Assembly: GCF_015704865.1 (NCBI RefSeq)
Contig: NZ_JADQTO010000004.1
Span: forward strand, 136,755-200,754
DNA: 64,000 bases
Direction of reading: 5' to 3'
From: Actinoplanes aureus
GTDB lineage: Bacteria > Actinomycetota > Actinomycetes > Mycobacteriales > Micromonosporaceae
A program made the position numbers and the translations under genes. Below, one piece after another: positions 43,065 to 53,040 of the stretch; position 1 is the stretch's first letter, and each line of letters begins with the position of its first letter. The notes under the pieces were generated by a model. The model was not told the DNA's origin and did not search any database. It was given only the letters and a program-made list of their open reading frames with translations.

Positions 43065-44849
43065 TCAGGCGGCCTCCGCATCGTGACTATGCAAAAAGGC
43101 CAGCTCCTCGGCGGGTGTGGCCGCCGCGACCGACCTGAAGCCTGCCAGGGTGGCCCCGACCAGCAGAACCGCCGGAGACGAGCCGGCCTCGACCAGGCTG
43201 TGGCGGGCGTACACGTCCGCGGAATCGTGCGGGTCGCCGAGATATCGCTCGGCGATCGGAGCCGGCAGCCGGGTCCAGTCGATCACCGGCTCGCGGGCCA
43301 CCGCACGGTGGAACACCTCCGGCATCCACAGCACGGCGAGGGCGGCCAGCCAGCCGCCGAGCCCGTGTCCGCGTACCGCGACCCGGGTCAGGTCCAGGTC
43401 GGGATGCTTGCCGACGAGCGCGTTCAGAGCGTCCGCCTGGTCGGCCAGGACCAGGTCGGCGAGCCGCCGGTGCACCGCCTTCTCGAAGCTCGGCGCGACT
43501 CCGGGCGTACCCCGGGAATCTATGCTGACGACGGCGAAGCCGGAGTCGGCCCACCACTGTCGTTCCTGCCACGCCGCGGCGTCCGCGACCACCTGCTGGT
43601 GTCCGGGGCCGTCGCCCAGGGTGACCAGCACCGGGAGCCGGGTTCCGGCCACGAAGCCGGTCGGATAGAGCACGGCGGCCGGCAACCTCCGGTCGGTCAC
43701 CCGCTCGAACACCGGTTCCGGGCGATACGTCAGCTCCGGCGCGTACGACCGCAGCGTCGCCACCCGCGTGTCACCACGCCAGACCTGCTCCCCGGCGACC
43801 AGCAGGCCCCCGCCGACGGTGACCCCGTGCGGTCCGCAGCGGACCGGGATCCGGCTCACCTCGGGCCCGCCCCCGCCCAGCGAGGTACGCACCCGGAACA
43901 CCTCCCGGGCCGCCGGATCACCGAGGTTGCCCTCGACGATCAGGTCCGGTGAACCGGCCGGCCCGTCCTCCCGGGGCAGCGTGCCGGCCACCCGGCGGAC
44001 GTAGAGCCCGGGCGGGGTGAGCAGGCTGCCGTCGGCGAAGAGGCAGCGCGCGTCGAATCCGTCGTGGGCCAGCTCGCCGCCGACCAGGACCCGGCCGTCC
44101 GGCAGATGCCGTGGTGTGCCGGGGATCGGCTCCACCCAGCGGGCGTCGGCGAGTTCGGCGTGTACCTGGGTCTCCCCGGTCCGCGGGTCGACCGAGAGGA
44201 CCAGGCCGTGCTGCTGCATCCGGCGCAGCACGGTGATCAGCGGGCCGCCGCCGTGCCAGCGGACCTGCGCCAGATAGGGATAGGTCTCCCGGTCCCAGTG
44301 CACGTCGACCCAGCCGTCGTCCAGGTCCAGCAGGTGCAGGCTGGCCGACTTGGCGGTGCGTACGGCGAGGATCTGGCCGCCGTCCGGTGCCCACCACCAG
44401 CCCCGGGTCCGCCCGAACTCGGCGGCGCCGGTCCCGGCCATCCCCCAGGAGATGGTGCCGCCGTGCTCGCGCCAGGCGTTCCCCGGTTCGCCGGCGAGCA
44501 GCCGGTCGCCGTCCGGTCCGGCCACGCGCAGCGCCGCCGAGCCGTACGGGTCAGTGATGTAGCCGATGTCGCGCCCGGCCGGGTCGGGGCGCGGGTCGTG
44601 AACCGGCCCGGCGGTCGGGATCGCGGTGACGGTGCCGGCGACGAGGTCGGCGCGGAACAGCTCGCCGGAACGGGCGAAGGCGGCCACGCGGGCGTCGCGG
44701 TCGATCGCGTACGAGTCCACCGGCCCCGCCGCGACCAGACGCTCGGAGCCGGCGGCCGTCTCGAACAACCAGAGGCTTGACGAGCGGAGGAAGACGAGCC
44801 GTTCGCCGTCGGCGCCGATCCTCACGGTGTGCGGGTACTCCACGTCCAC
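43065..44849 (-). CDS. S9 (DPP IV-like) peptidase-fold protein lacking the catalytic serine
   Basis: This protein of about 594 residues has an N-terminal beta-propeller like DPPIV_N ([21 protein letters not shown]) and a C-terminal alpha/beta-hydrolase domain ([20 protein letters not shown]). The expected nucleophile elbow GxSxGG reads [12 protein letters not shown], with Gly in place of Ser. The final region ([14 protein letters not shown], then a short tail) lacks the usual Asp and His motifs. It is probably a pseudoenzyme. The start is uncertain: GTG 44849 is chosen, with TTG 44864 and GTG 44843 as alternatives. It is divergent from mshB. Confidence 0.8.
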   Translation of the reverse strand: MDVEYPHTVRIGADGERLVFLRSSSLWLFETAAGSERLVAAGPVDSYAIDRDARVAAFARSGELFRADLVAGTVTAIPTAGPVHDPRPDPAGRDIGYITDPYGSAALRVAGPDGDRLLAGEPGNAWREHGGTISWGMAGTGAAEFGRTRGWWWAPDGGQILAVRTAKSASLHLLDLDDGWVDVHWDRETYPYLAQVRWHGGGPLITVLRRMQQHGLVLSVDPRTGETQVHAELADARWVEPIPGTPRHLPDGRVLVGGELAHDGFDARCLFADGSLLTPPGLYVRRVAGTLPREDGPAGSPDLIVEGNLGDPAAREVFRVRTSLGGGGPEVSRIPVRCGPHGVTVGGGLLVAGEQVWRGDTRVATLRSYAPELTYRPEPVFERVTDRRLPAAVLYPTGFVAGTRLPVLVTLGDGPGHQQVVADAAAWQERQWWADSGFAVVSIDSRGTPGVAPSFEKAVHRRLADLVLADQADALNALVGKHPDLDLTRVAVRGHGLGGWLAALAVLWMPEVFHRAVAREPVIDWTRLPAPIAERYLGDPHDSADVYARHSLVEAGSSPAVLLVGATLAGFRSVAAATPAEELAFLHSHDAEAA

Positions 44850-44923
44850 AGCATCGCTGATCAAGACGGTCTCGCGCGGGGCAAACCGTGGGCTCGTCGA
44901 GCGAACTGGTCGGTGGTCGCGCG

Positions 44924-44937
44924 TACAGTATCGGCCG
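44924..44937 (+). promoter_or_regulatory. -10 element for leaderless mshB transcript
   Basis: TACAGT (44924-44929) lies seven bases before the mshB GTG at 44937, the spacing expected for a transcript starting at the initiation codon. No clear -35 is visible 17 bases upstream. Confidence 0.4.
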
Positions 44938-45845
44938 TGACCGCTAGCGAAGAGCTGCCCGCCCGCCGACTGCTGTTGGTTCATGCGCATCCCGACGACG
45001 AGGTCATCGGCACCGGCGCGACCATGGCGCACTACGTCTCCTCCGGTGCCCACGTGACCCTGGTGACCTGCACCCTCGGCGAGGAGGGCGAGATCCACGT
45101 GCCCGAGTTGGCACAGCTCGCCGCCGGCCAGGCCGACCAGCTCGGCGGTTACCGGCTGGTGGAGTGGCAGCGGGCCTGCGCCGCGCTCGGCGTGACCGAT
45201 CACCGGATGCTCGGCGGCGCCGGCCGCTATCGCGACTCCGGCATGATGGGCCTGCCGACCAACGACCACCCGCGGGCGTTCTGGCGGGCCGACCTGGACG
45301 AGGCCGCCGCCCACCTGGTCGAGATCATCCGCGAGGTCCGCCCGCAGGTCATGATCACTTACGACGAGAACGGTTTTTACGGCCACCCGGACCACATCCA
45401 GGCCCACCGGGTCGCGATGCGGGCCGCCGAGCTGGCCGGCGCGGACGCACCCACCAAGATCTACTGGAACGCGATGCCGCTGAGCGTGATGCGCAACGGG
45501 ATGGACGCCTTCCGCGAGTCGGAGGCCAACCCGTTCGCCGAGGTGGAGAAGGTGGAGGATCTGCCGTTCGGCACGCCGGACGAGGAGATCGCCGCCTGCA
45601 TCGACGGCACCGACCACCACGCGAAGAAGACCGCGGCGATGCGCGCCCACGCCACCCAGATCCCGGACAACTCCTGGCTGTACGGGATTGCCGGCGACTT
45701 CGGCGGCGAGTTCATGGGCGTGGAGTACTACACGCTCGCCAAGGGCGAGCGGGGCCCCGGCTCGGGCCCGTTCCAGTGGGAGGACGACCTGTTCAGCGGC
45801 CTGAAGATCACCGGGACGCTGGCCGCGGACACGACGAGCCGATGA
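44937..45845 (+). CDS. mshB: GlcNAc-Ins deacetylase (mycothiol biosynthesis)
   Basis: This 302-residue PIG-L-fold zinc enzyme has [11 protein letters not shown] (17-27, with zinc ligands His18 and Asp21) and the distal histidine in [13 protein letters not shown]. The length and [20 protein letters not shown] match MshB, which removes acetate from GlcNAc-inositol to yield GlcN-inositol, the second step committed to mycothiol. GTG 44937 sits right behind a -10 element. The stop overlaps the DUF6113 gene (ATGA), as in other actinomycetes. A mycothiol-conjugate amidase is a less likely alternative. Confidence 0.92.
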   Translation: MTASEELPARRLLLVHAHPDDEVIGTGATMAHYVSSGAHVTLVTCTLGEEGEIHVPELAQLAAGQADQLGGYRLVEWQRACAALGVTDHRMLGGAGRYRDSGMMGLPTNDHPRAFWRADLDEAAAHLVEIIREVRPQVMITYDENGFYGHPDHIQAHRVAMRAAELAGADAPTKIYWNAMPLSVMRNGMDAFRESEANPFAEVEKVEDLPFGTPDEEIAACIDGTDHHAKKTAAMRAHATQIPDNSWLYGIAGDFGGEFMGVEYYTLAKGERGPGSGPFQWEDDLFSGLKITGTLAADTTSR

Positions 45846-46348
45846 CCGAGCCCATGACCGAGCCGATTACCGAACCGGTTGCCGAGACGGCGCCGCGGCA
45901 GGCCTGGGCCGGCTGGGACACCGTCATCCGCATCGGCGGTGTCGTCGTCTCGATCCTGGCCACCGTGGTCACCGCCTTCATCGAGCTGGAGCTGACCGCT
46001 CTGCGCAGCGGCGGCTTCGGGCAGCTCTTCGCCGGCCGGTCGCCGTGGAGCGGCAGCGGCGCGGCGATTCCGCTGGCCATCCCGATCGCGGTCGCGGCTA
46101 ACCTGGCGATCAGCTGGTTCGCGGTGACCACCACCGGCCGCCGGTGGGCGCTCGGTCCGCCGTGGGCACTCTGGACGCTGCTGATGCTGGCCGCCGCCGG
46201 CACCCGGACCGCCGAGGGGGACTACCTGATCGGCGCGACGAACTGGGTGGCTCTCGTGACGATCCTGGTGGGGAGCCTGACCTTCGCCGTCTACTCGTAC
46301 CGGATGATCCTGCGCCCGACTGACAGGCGACTCTCAGGCAGCGTCTAG
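45842..46348 (+). CDS. DUF6113-like membrane protein
   Basis: This 168-residue protein has four membrane helices (about 28-50, 72-95, 103-121, 133-155) and a cytoplasmic N-terminus made of a short repeat, [15 protein letters not shown]. Small four-helix proteins coupled to mshB are recorded as DUF6113 in actinomycetes; function is unknown. ATG 45842 overlaps the mshB stop. The repeated TEP codons provide several Met starts (45842 and 45854), so the true N-terminus is not fixed. Confidence 0.75.
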   Translation: MTEPMTEPITEPVAETAPRQAWAGWDTVIRIGGVVVSILATVVTAFIELELTALRSGGFGQLFAGRSPWSGSGAAIPLAIPIAVAANLAISWFAVTTTGRRWALGPPWALWTLLMLAAAGTRTAEGDYLIGATNWVALVTILVGSLTFAVYSYRMILRPTDRRLSGSV

Positions 46349-46459
46349 GAATCCTCGCGCGCCATCCGCGAAGATGGCCGGGAGATCGAGCACCACGCGT
46401 GTCCGTGGCGCTACGATCCCGGCCACGGTTTTCGCATTTCGGCAAAGCGGAGGATGAAG

Positions 46460-46927
46460 ATGAGGGAGCAGCGCTGGTTCCGGATCACGGTGCTGGCGGT
46501 CGCACTGTTCGCGATCAACGCGGTGGCCCGCCTGGTGGTCCGGTTCGCCTTCGACGACTCGGCCACCGCGCAGAACCGGGCGACGATCGTGATGTTCGCG
46601 CTCATCGCACTGGCCCTCGGCGCACTCACGTTCGTCCGGGCCCAGCGGGAGCGGCCGAGCAGGTGGCTGCCGGACATCGGCTTCGGCGCGCTGGGCGGCA
46701 TGCTGCTGACGGTCCTGGTCGGCCCGTTCCTCAGCGGCAGCGGCCCGTTCGCCAGCGGCGCGGGCGACTTCTTCGCCCAAATCTGGCTCTACTCCGGCTG
46801 CGCGATCGCCGGCACGCTGATCGGCTACTGGGTCGCCGTCATGCTGGGACGCGATTACCGGTCCAAGTCGCTCAAGGCGTTCACCCAGGCCCGCGCCACC
46901 CGCCCGCGCCGGGTGGTCCGCCGCTGA
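46460..46927 (+). CDS. four-helix membrane protein of unknown function
   Basis: This 155-residue protein has four hydrophobic segments (about 8-28, 42-58, 72-90, 108-130) and a basic C-terminal tail (KAFTQARATRPRRVVRR). ATG 46460 is preferred because GGAGG ends six bases upstream; ATG 46454 would abut that site. The 111 bases before it hold no gene. It follows DUF6113 on the same strand and converges with the GNAT gene three bases away. No family recognised. Confidence 0.6.
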   Translation: MREQRWFRITVLAVALFAINAVARLVVRFAFDDSATAQNRATIVMFALIALALGALTFVRAQRERPSRWLPDIGFGALGGMLLTVLVGPFLSGSGPFASGAGDFFAQIWLYSGCAIAGTLIGYWVAVMLGRDYRSKSLKAFTQARATRPRRVVRR

Positions 46928-46930
46928 CCC

Positions 46931-47896
46931 TCACGTCACCGGGGGAGCTTCCCTGGTCAGGTACGTGTGGTGGGTGCTGAACCCGAGCCGGCCGTAAAGG
47001 GCCACCGCGGGCGTGTTGCGCTCCTCCACCTGGAGGTAGGCGTGTGTGGCGCCGCGCTGCGTCGCCCAACCGGCGACGGCCCGCATGACGTGCTGGGCCA
47101 GACCGCGCCGCCGCGCGGCCGGCGCGGTCTGCAGCAGGGAGAGGCCCAGCCAGCGGTCCGGCCCGGTGACCGCACCCCGGGCCACCGCGATCAGGTCACC
47201 GTCCGCATCGCGGACGTGCGCGAAGACCTTTTCCGGTACGCCGTTCAGGATGCGAAGTGCGGTCCCCGGCAGGGTGCCCTTGTGCTCGGCGACCATGGCG
47301 TACCAGGCGTCGGTGGGGGTGTCCGCCAGATCGACCAGGGGCAGGTCGCTCCGGGCCGGGGCGGCCAGCAACGGCGCCAGCGGTGCGGTCTGCACCAGGG
47401 TCAGTGGCCGGGCGGTCCAGCCGCGCTCGTCCAGTGCCGCGTTGACCGGAGCGGCGAGCGGCATCGGCGCGTTGATCAGCGGCCGCTGACCCCGGTCGGT
47501 GTACCACCGGACGACCGCGTCGATGGCGGCATCCAGCGGCCGGTCGGGGTCGCCGACGGCGAGCGCGGAGTTGGCCCGGCCGGTCCAGTTGTCCGCCGCC
47601 CGCAGGATCCAGCCGCCGAGCCGGGAGCGGACCGGAGCGGGCCAGGCCTCGTCGGCGGCGAGTTCGAGGGCGATCACTGCGGCGGCGCGGGGGCGGCGCG
47701 CTGGTGGGACCCGTTTCGCGCGGTGCACCTCGCGCAGCGGCACGCGTACCGTCCCTTTGTCGGTGGCGAGTGTGAGATCGGTCTCTGTCAGGTCAACGAG
47801 CTCGCCAAGCGCATCCGTGAAGAGCGTGCGCTCCCCGGTTACGCCTACAATTCGCCGTACCACCACCCGGTGTCCCACATCCTGCTGTCGGAGCAC
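46931..47896 (-). CDS. GNAT acetyltransferase with N-terminal SH3-like domain
   Basis: This 321-residue protein has an N-terminal beta domain (about 1-65, RRIVGVTGERTLFTDALGEL and TETDLTLATDKGTVRVPLRE) and a C-terminal GNAT domain (about 180-321, LLQTAPAARRRGLAQHVMRA and AVALYGRLGFSTHH). It is similar in length to MshD but has only one GNAT domain, so I do not call it mshD. GTG 47896 has AGGGAGG six bases upstream. It is divergent from fdxA across 83 bases. Substrate unknown. Confidence 0.85.
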   Translation of the reverse strand: MLRQQDVGHRVVVRRIVGVTGERTLFTDALGELVDLTETDLTLATDKGTVRVPLREVHRAKRVPPARRPRAAAVIALELAADEAWPAPVRSRLGGWILRAADNWTGRANSALAVGDPDRPLDAAIDAVVRWYTDRGQRPLINAPMPLAAPVNAALDERGWTARPLTLVQTAPLAPLLAAPARSDLPLVDLADTPTDAWYAMVAEHKGTLPGTALRILNGVPEKVFAHVRDADGDLIAVARGAVTGPDRWLGLSLLQTAPAARRRGLAQHVMRAVAGWATQRGATHAYLQVEERNTPAVALYGRLGFSTHHTYLTREAPPVT

Positions 47897-47979
47897 GCAT
47901 TACCTCCCTTGGCGGGAATACTAGGCTCTGCAATTTGTCGTCGGCGGTCCCCGCGGCGTGGCTTTGAAGGGAAAGACCA

Positions 47980-48306
47980 GTGACCTACATCATCGCTGAG
48001 CCCTGCGTCGATGTTCTCGACAAGGCGTGCATCGAAGAATGCCCGGTCGACTGCATCTACGAGGGCAACCGGATGCTCTACATCCACCCCGATGAGTGCG
48101 TCGACTGCGGGGCCTGCGAGCCGGTCTGCCCCGTCGAGGCGATCTTCTACGAGGATGACGTGCCGGACCAGTGGAAGGACTACACGAACGCGAACTACGA
48201 GTTCTTCGAGGACCTCGGTTCGCCTGGTGGTGCCTCCAAGGTCGGCAAGATCGACAAGGACACGCCGTTCGTGATCTCCCAGCCGCCGCGCGGGGACGAG
48301 CACTGA
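47980..48306 (+). CDS. fdxA: seven-iron ferredoxin
   Basis: This 108-residue ferredoxin has eight cysteines at 9, 17, 21, 25, 40, 43, 46 and 50. The spacing fits one [3Fe-4S] and one [4Fe-4S] cluster, and the long C-terminal tail [17 protein letters not shown] is typical of actinobacterial FdxA. It transfers electrons in the cytoplasm. GTG 47980 is preceded by GAAGGGAAAG. Its stop TGA lies within the CTGA that appears to start dapC. Confidence 0.95.
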   Translation: MTYIIAEPCVDVLDKACIEECPVDCIYEGNRMLYIHPDECVDCGACEPVCPVEAIFYEDDVPDQWKDYTNANYEFFEDLGSPGGASKVGKIDKDTPFVISQPPRGDEH

Positions 48307-49409
48307 ACGTTCGGTCGTCGGCCCTGCCGGACTTCCCCTGGGACCTGCTGGAGCCGGCCAAAGCCATCGCCGCGGCGCACTCCGGCGGCATTGTCGACCT
48401 CTCGGTCGGCACGCCGGTCGACTCGGTCCCGCCGGCCGTCCGGCAGGCCCTCGCCGATTCGTCGGACGCGCCCGGCTACCCGCTGACCGCGGGTTCGCCG
48501 GCGCTGCGTGCCGCGATCACCGGCTGGATCTCGCGGGAGTGTCACGCTTCCGGTGAGTTCGGCGTGCTGCCCACGATCGGCTCCAAGGAACTGGTCGCTT
48601 GGTTGCCGACGCTGCTCGGGGTCGGCCCCGGCGACGTCGTGGTGATCCCGGCGGTCTGCTACCCGACGTACGAGGTCGGCGCCAAGCTCGCCGGCGCCGA
48701 GGTGGTCCGGTCCGACTCGCTGACCGCGGTCGGGCCTGATCCGCGCGTCAAGCTGATCTGGATCAACTCCCCGTCCAACCCGACCGGCCGGGTGCTCCCC
48801 GTCGAGCACCTGCGCAAGGTGGTGGCCTGGGGACGCGAGCGCGGCGTGATCGTGGTCAGCGACGAGTGCTACGTCTCGCTGGGCTGGGAGTCCGAGCCGG
48901 TCTCGGTGCTGTCCGACGAGGTGACCGGTGGAGACTACTCCGGTGTGCTGGCCGTGCACTCGCTCTCCAAGCGCTCCAACCTGGCCGGTTACCGGGCCGG
49001 TTTCGTCGGCGGCGATCCGGCCCTGGTCGGCGAGCTGCTCGCGGTCCGCAAGCACGCCGGGATGATCGTCCCCGCGCCGGTGCAGGCCGCCATGGTCGCC
49101 GCGCTGAACGACGAGGCTCACGTCGCCGAGCAACGAGTCCGGTACGCGGCACGCCGCGACATGCTGCGCACCGCGCTGGTCAAGTCGGGCTTCGAGATCA
49201 GTCATTCGGAGGCCGGCCTGTACCTGTGGGCCACCCGCGACGAGGACTGCTGGGCAACCGTCGACCGGCTCGCCCGCCGCGGGATCCTGGCGGCGCCGGG
49301 CGCCTTCTACGGCCCGTCCGCGGCCAAGCACGTGCGGATCGCCCTGACCGCGACCGACGAGCGGGTGGCCACGGCCGCCGACCGGCTCGCCGAGCCGTTC
49401 ACCGACTGA
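48303..49409 (+). CDS. dapC: succinyldiaminopimelate transaminase
   Basis: This 368-residue fold-type I PLP aminotransferase has the substrate loop [40 protein letters not shown] and the PLP lysine in [15 protein letters not shown]. It converts N-succinyl-2-amino-6-ketopimelate to the diamine in lysine/DAP synthesis; dapD and dapE lie 10 kb away. No ATG, GTG or TTG lies in frame near the expected start. CTG 48303 overlaps the fdxA stop as CTGA and gives the usual length. fdxA-dapC synteny is common in actinomycetes. Confidence 0.9.
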   Translation: MNVRSSALPDFPWDLLEPAKAIAAAHSGGIVDLSVGTPVDSVPPAVRQALADSSDAPGYPLTAGSPALRAAITGWISRECHASGEFGVLPTIGSKELVAWLPTLLGVGPGDVVVIPAVCYPTYEVGAKLAGAEVVRSDSLTAVGPDPRVKLIWINSPSNPTGRVLPVEHLRKVVAWGRERGVIVVSDECYVSLGWESEPVSVLSDEVTGGDYSGVLAVHSLSKRSNLAGYRAGFVGGDPALVGELLAVRKHAGMIVPAPVQAAMVAALNDEAHVAEQRVRYAARRDMLRTALVKSGFEISHSEAGLYLWATRDEDCWATVDRLARRGILAAPGAFYGPSAAKHVRIALTATDERVATAADRLAEPFTD

Positions 49410-49424
49410 AGCGAGGGACTCGCC

Positions 49425-50066
49425 GTGGACAAGCCGATCGTGACCGTCCACGGCGAGGCCCGCCGCGAGATTCCGCCGGAGCAGGCGGTCTTCTCGATCA
49501 CCGTCTCCTCCTCCGACCGTGACAAGGCTGCCCTGGTCGCCCGCATCACCCGGCGGGCTGCCGAAATCGACGCGGTCCTGGATCGCCGCGGCCCGGCGGT
49601 CGAGCGCCGGGAGACCGCCGGCATCCACATGAGCCCGGAGTACAACCGGCGCGGCAAGCGCGCCGAGACCTACGCGGGATCGATCACCACGACGGTCACC
49701 GTCATCGACTTCGACCCGCTCGGAGAACTCCTGGCCGAGCTCGCCGCCGGAGAGCTGACCTCGATCTCCGGCCCCTGGTGGCAGCTTCGCCCGGGCAGCC
49801 GGGCCGATGCCGGCGTGCGCGGCGAGGCCGTCACCGACGCCCTGGACCGGGCCCGGGTGTACGCGGCCGCGGTCGGTGCCGAGCTGGACCGGATCGTCGA
49901 GATCGCCGACGCCGAAGCGGCGCCCGCGTATGAGCTGTTGCGGGGCGCGGTCGCCGAGTCCGACGAAGCCGGCGCCGCATTCGACCTGTATCCCCGGCAG
50001 CAGACCGTCGAGGCCCGGGTTCTCCTCCGGGTCAGCATCACGGAGCCGACCGTCCTGCGCGGCTGA
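49425..50066 (+). CDS. SIMPL-domain protein
   Basis: This 213-residue soluble protein has the SIMPL (DUF541) pattern: VTVHGEARREIPPEQAVFSI at the N-terminus, RAETYAGSITTTVTV and a C-terminal AVTDALDRARVYAAAVGAELD. Unlike many family members it lacks a signal peptide. Function is unknown; relatives have been linked to oxidative-stress phenotypes. GTG 49425 follows GAGGGACTCGCC, 15 bases after dapC, so it is likely in the fdxA operon. Confidence 0.85.
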   Translation: MDKPIVTVHGEARREIPPEQAVFSITVSSSDRDKAALVARITRRAAEIDAVLDRRGPAVERRETAGIHMSPEYNRRGKRAETYAGSITTTVTVIDFDPLGELLAELAAGELTSISGPWWQLRPGSRADAGVRGEAVTDALDRARVYAAAVGAELDRIVEIADAEAAPAYELLRGAVAESDEAGAAFDLYPRQQTVEARVLLRVSITEPTVLRG

Positions 50067-50114
50067 TCCGCCAAATCCCCGCGCGCGGCCGGGTTGTCGA
50101 CCAGACTCGGCTGC

Positions 50115-51359
50115 ATGCGCAAGGGCCTCGGGCACCTGCTGCTGCGGGTGGCGAACGTGAATCCGCGAAGTGTGACCACACACTCGGACCGCGTTCTTTA
50201 TCGATCTATCGGTGTCTTCATCCTGCTCTATGCCGTCTACGCGACGGCGGGCGGTGCCGCGTTCATCGACGCCAGCACCGGCTACTCACATCCCTGGTAT
50301 CAGTGGCTGGTGGGGCCACTGGTGGCGGTGGGTGTGGTCGCGTACGACCGGGCGGTGGTCGGCCGGGTGGCGATCAACTACGACCGGCTCGACTCGGCGG
50401 ACCCGCGGCATCTGCTGCGCCCGCCCACGCTCGGGCTCTACCTCGGCCGGCTGGGACTGGCCCTGCTCTTCGCCGTGGTGGTGACCGAGCCGCTGATGCT
50501 GGCCCGGTACCGAGGCGAGATCGACGCCCGGCTCGCCGAGGTGCACAGCTCCCAGCTCGAGCAACTGGACCGGGGCGGGGCGGTCGCCGGGTACACCGCG
50601 CGGCTCGCCGAGTTGCGGACGGAGTCGGCCGGCGACGACGCGGCCGTACGTGAGCTGTCCGACCAGGCGTCCGGCAAGCGGGCCGACGCCCGCCTGCTCT
50701 ACCGGCAGGCGCTGGCCGACTCGGCCGGCGACGGGGTCACCCGCGCGGCGGGCTGCCCGAGCGGCGGTTACTGCCAGAGGCTGGTGCAGCGCTCACGGGC
50801 CCTGGACGGGGAGGCCTCCGCTCTGGACCAGCAGGCCGTTCAGTTGCGGCAGGATCAGCGGGCCGCGCGGGCGGCCCGGGCCGCCGAGCAGACCCGGCTG
50901 AGCGAGGCGATCGCGCGGGCCAAGGCCGCCAACGCCGCGGTGGTACGCGCGGACGCCGGCTTCGGTGCCCGTACCGCGGCCATGTGGCACCTGATCACCG
51001 CGGACTTCTGGGGCGTCGGCCTGTTCTATCTCGGCATCGCTCTGCTGCTGGTGGCTCTGGACTGTGCGGCCATCGGGCTGAAGTTCGCCTCCCGCGGTAA
51101 CGCGTACGAGCGGGCCGAGGCGCGGGCCGCCCGGCTCCGGGAGCACGAGGCGTCGCTGATCCACGAGCGGGAGATCCATGACGCCCGCACGTACGGTGAC
51201 GCGACCGCGAAGGTGATCGCCGACGGCATCGAAGCGGCCAGCCACGACGGCCGCCTGGTCCGGGCCGCCGAGGATCATGCTCGCGCCGTCCTGACCACCG
51301 CGGTCGTCGCCCCGGCCGATCTCGACCGGAAGATCCCGCGTCACCGGATCAACGCCTGA
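50115..51359 (+). CDS. DUF4407-like membrane protein with coiled coil
   Basis: This 414-residue protein has about four membrane helices: pairs near 32-50 and 60-80, one near 110-130, and a last one after the coiled coil at about 300-325. A long periplasmic or cytoplasmic coiled-coil segment (about 140-285, rich in Ala, Arg, Glu) lies between. This matches DUF4407 proteins of unknown function. Two cysteines (CPSGGYC) interrupt the coil. ATG 50115 is chosen; a TTG seven codons upstream is less likely. It converges on the SDR gene. Confidence 0.75.
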   Translation: MRKGLGHLLLRVANVNPRSVTTHSDRVLYRSIGVFILLYAVYATAGGAAFIDASTGYSHPWYQWLVGPLVAVGVVAYDRAVVGRVAINYDRLDSADPRHLLRPPTLGLYLGRLGLALLFAVVVTEPLMLARYRGEIDARLAEVHSSQLEQLDRGGAVAGYTARLAELRTESAGDDAAVRELSDQASGKRADARLLYRQALADSAGDGVTRAAGCPSGGYCQRLVQRSRALDGEASALDQQAVQLRQDQRAARAARAAEQTRLSEAIARAKAANAAVVRADAGFGARTAAMWHLITADFWGVGLFYLGIALLLVALDCAAIGLKFASRGNAYERAEARAARLREHEASLIHEREIHDARTYGDATAKVIADGIEAASHDGRLVRAAEDHARAVLTTAVVAPADLDRKIPRHRINA

Positions 51360-51367
51360 CTCCGGAC

Positions 51368-52375
51368 TCAGCGGGTGCGGGTGGCGGCCCAGACCGCGCC
51401 CGCACCGGCGAGCACGCCGCCGGCGACCGAGGCGAGCAGCCCGTGATGCTGTGACGCCCAGAGCTGAAGGCTGCGGGACTTGGCGTCCTCGTCGAACGCG
51501 CCGTGTGCACCCGCGTCCCGGCCGCCCGGCCCGTCGGCCGGGGACCAGAGGTTCGCCGGCTGGTCCGGGTCGCGACGCTCGTCGGTCTGCTGACCGTCGT
51601 ACCCGCTCCGGGCCAGATACCGGTCGAGCAGCCCGGGCGCCACGGCGTTCGCGGCCAGCGTCAGCGCGGTCGAGCCGCCGACCCAGTACTCCCGGCGGCG
51701 CGGATGGTCCGCGGCGTAGAGCACGGCCCGCGCGGCGACTTCCGGCTGGTAGATCGGCGGCACCGGCTGCGCGTTGCGGCCCAGCCGGGAGAGCACCCAC
51801 CGGAACTGCGGGGTGTTCACCGCCGGCATCTGCACCATGGTGACGTGGACGTTGCTCCGCTCGTGCAGCAACTCGACCCGCAGTGACTCGGTGAAGCCCT
51901 GCACCGCGTGCTTCGCGCCGCAGTAGGCGCTCTGCAACGGGATGCCACGGTAGGCCAGCGCCGAGCCGACCTGCACGATCGCGCCCCGGTCGCGGGGCTG
52001 CATCCGGGACAGCGCGGCCCGGGTGCCGTGCACGTAACCGAGGTAGGTGACCTCGGTGGTTCGGGCGAACTCGTCCATCTCGATCTCGGCGAACGGGGCG
52101 AAGACGCTGGAGAAGGCGTTGTTCACCCAGAGCTCGATCGGGCCGAGCTCCTTCTCGATCCGGTCCGCGGCGGCGTCTACCGCGGCGAAGTCGGCGACGT
52201 CGACCTCCAGGGGCAGGGCGGTGCCGCCGGCTCGGCGTACGTCATCGGCTGCACCTTCCAGCCCTTCCTCACCGCGAGCGAGCAGCGCGACCGCGTCTCC
52301 GCGCGCCGCCAGGCGGCGGGCGACCGCCCGCCCGATACCGGCGCTCGCGCCGGTCACCACCGAGATCCTGGTCAT
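51368..52375 (-). CDS. membrane-anchored short-chain dehydrogenase
   Basis: This 335-residue SDR has TGASAGIG (8-15), NNAFSS (variant of NNAG), the Ser in AIVQVGSALAY and YCGAKHA. It is extended by about 80 residues: a linker rich in Asp/Gly and a C-terminal hydrophobic helix (HHGLLASVAGGVLAGAGAVW). Such long SDRs with tail anchors are common in actinomycetes; substrates are usually unknown. ATG 52375 follows the exported-protein gene by only 11 bases, so it may share its transcript. Confidence 0.87.
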   Translation of the reverse strand: MTRISVVTGASAGIGRAVARRLAARGDAVALLARGEEGLEGAADDVRRAGGTALPLEVDVADFAAVDAAADRIEKELGPIELWVNNAFSSVFAPFAEIEMDEFARTTEVTYLGYVHGTRAALSRMQPRDRGAIVQVGSALAYRGIPLQSAYCGAKHAVQGFTESLRVELLHERSNVHVTMVQMPAVNTPQFRWVLSRLGRNAQPVPPIYQPEVAARAVLYAADHPRRREYWVGGSTALTLAANAVAPGLLDRYLARSGYDGQQTDERRDPDQPANLWSPADGPGGRDAGAHGAFDEDAKSRSLQLWASQHHGLLASVAGGVLAGAGAVWAATRTR

Positions 52376-52386
52376 GCTGCTGTGTT

Positions 52387-53040
52387 TCACCGGTCTGCGG
52401 GACCGGAAACATAACGTACGGCGTGCGCCTGCACCGGAACGCTGAAGGTGGCGCCGCGGCACGCGGCCGGCCCGCTACGCATGGTGAGAGCCCCCGGAAG
52501 GATGAACGTCCCGATCGTTCCCTCCGGAACCTCCCAGATCACCGGGAAGTCGGCCTGGTTGATCTCCACCTGCGGATTCACGCAGCCGGCCGCGCGATGT
52601 GCGTGGTCGGCGACAGCCGAATCCGAGCTCCGCATGATCGACGTGATCCGGATCGGTTCGGCGTGCCGGTTGGCCACGGTGATCGTCAGATTGCCGGCGC
52701 TGCCGGGTCGCAGCTGCTGGTGGGTGTCCGAGGTGCCGCTCAACGCCAGCTCGAAGGCAGCGCCGACCGGCTCGCTGGGGCCGTTGAATCTCCAGTACGC
52801 CCACGCCGCTCCCGCGTTGGCCAGCACCGCCGCGATCGCCGCGGCGGTCAGGATGGTGCGGGCCCGCCGGTCGAACCGGCGCCGTGGGGTGCCGGGCCGG
52901 TGTACCTCCCACGTCGGCTCCTCGTGGTCGGCCGTCTCCAGCTCGATGTGCGGGGTCGGGGCCTTCCCCCGCGATCGCCCACCACGGAGGTGCGGTGCGC
53001 TCCCCTCACGGAGACTCGTCAGAACGTCGCGTCGATTCAC
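52387..53040 (-). CDS. exported/anchored small surface protein, paralog C
   Basis: This 217-residue protein has a long basic cytoplasmic N-terminus (about 1-60) and one hydrophobic segment (about 62-84) ending in AGAAWAYWRFNG. The AxAYW pattern resembles SipW-type exported proteins. The outer domain shares a plan with two proteins at 54-55 kb: RPGSAGNLTITVANRHAEPI, then Cys (AAGCVN), then CRGATFSV. GTG 53040 overlaps the stop of a 17-codon frame. No enzyme motif is present. Confidence 0.65.
   Translation of the reverse strand: MNRRDVLTSLREGSAPHLRGGRSRGKAPTPHIELETADHEEPTWEVHRPGTPRRRFDRRARTILTAAAIAAVLANAGAAWAYWRFNGPSEPVGAAFELALSGTSDTHQQLRPGSAGNLTITVANRHAEPIRITSIMRSSDSAVADHAHRAAGCVNPQVEINQADFPVIWEVPEGTIGTFILPGALTMRSGPAACRGATFSVPVQAHAVRYVSGPADR

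Noticed and set aside
46931..47896. Assignment as mshD because of length and proximity to mshB
   Set aside because: MshD has two GNAT domains; here the N-terminal half is a small beta domain and only one GNAT domain is visible.
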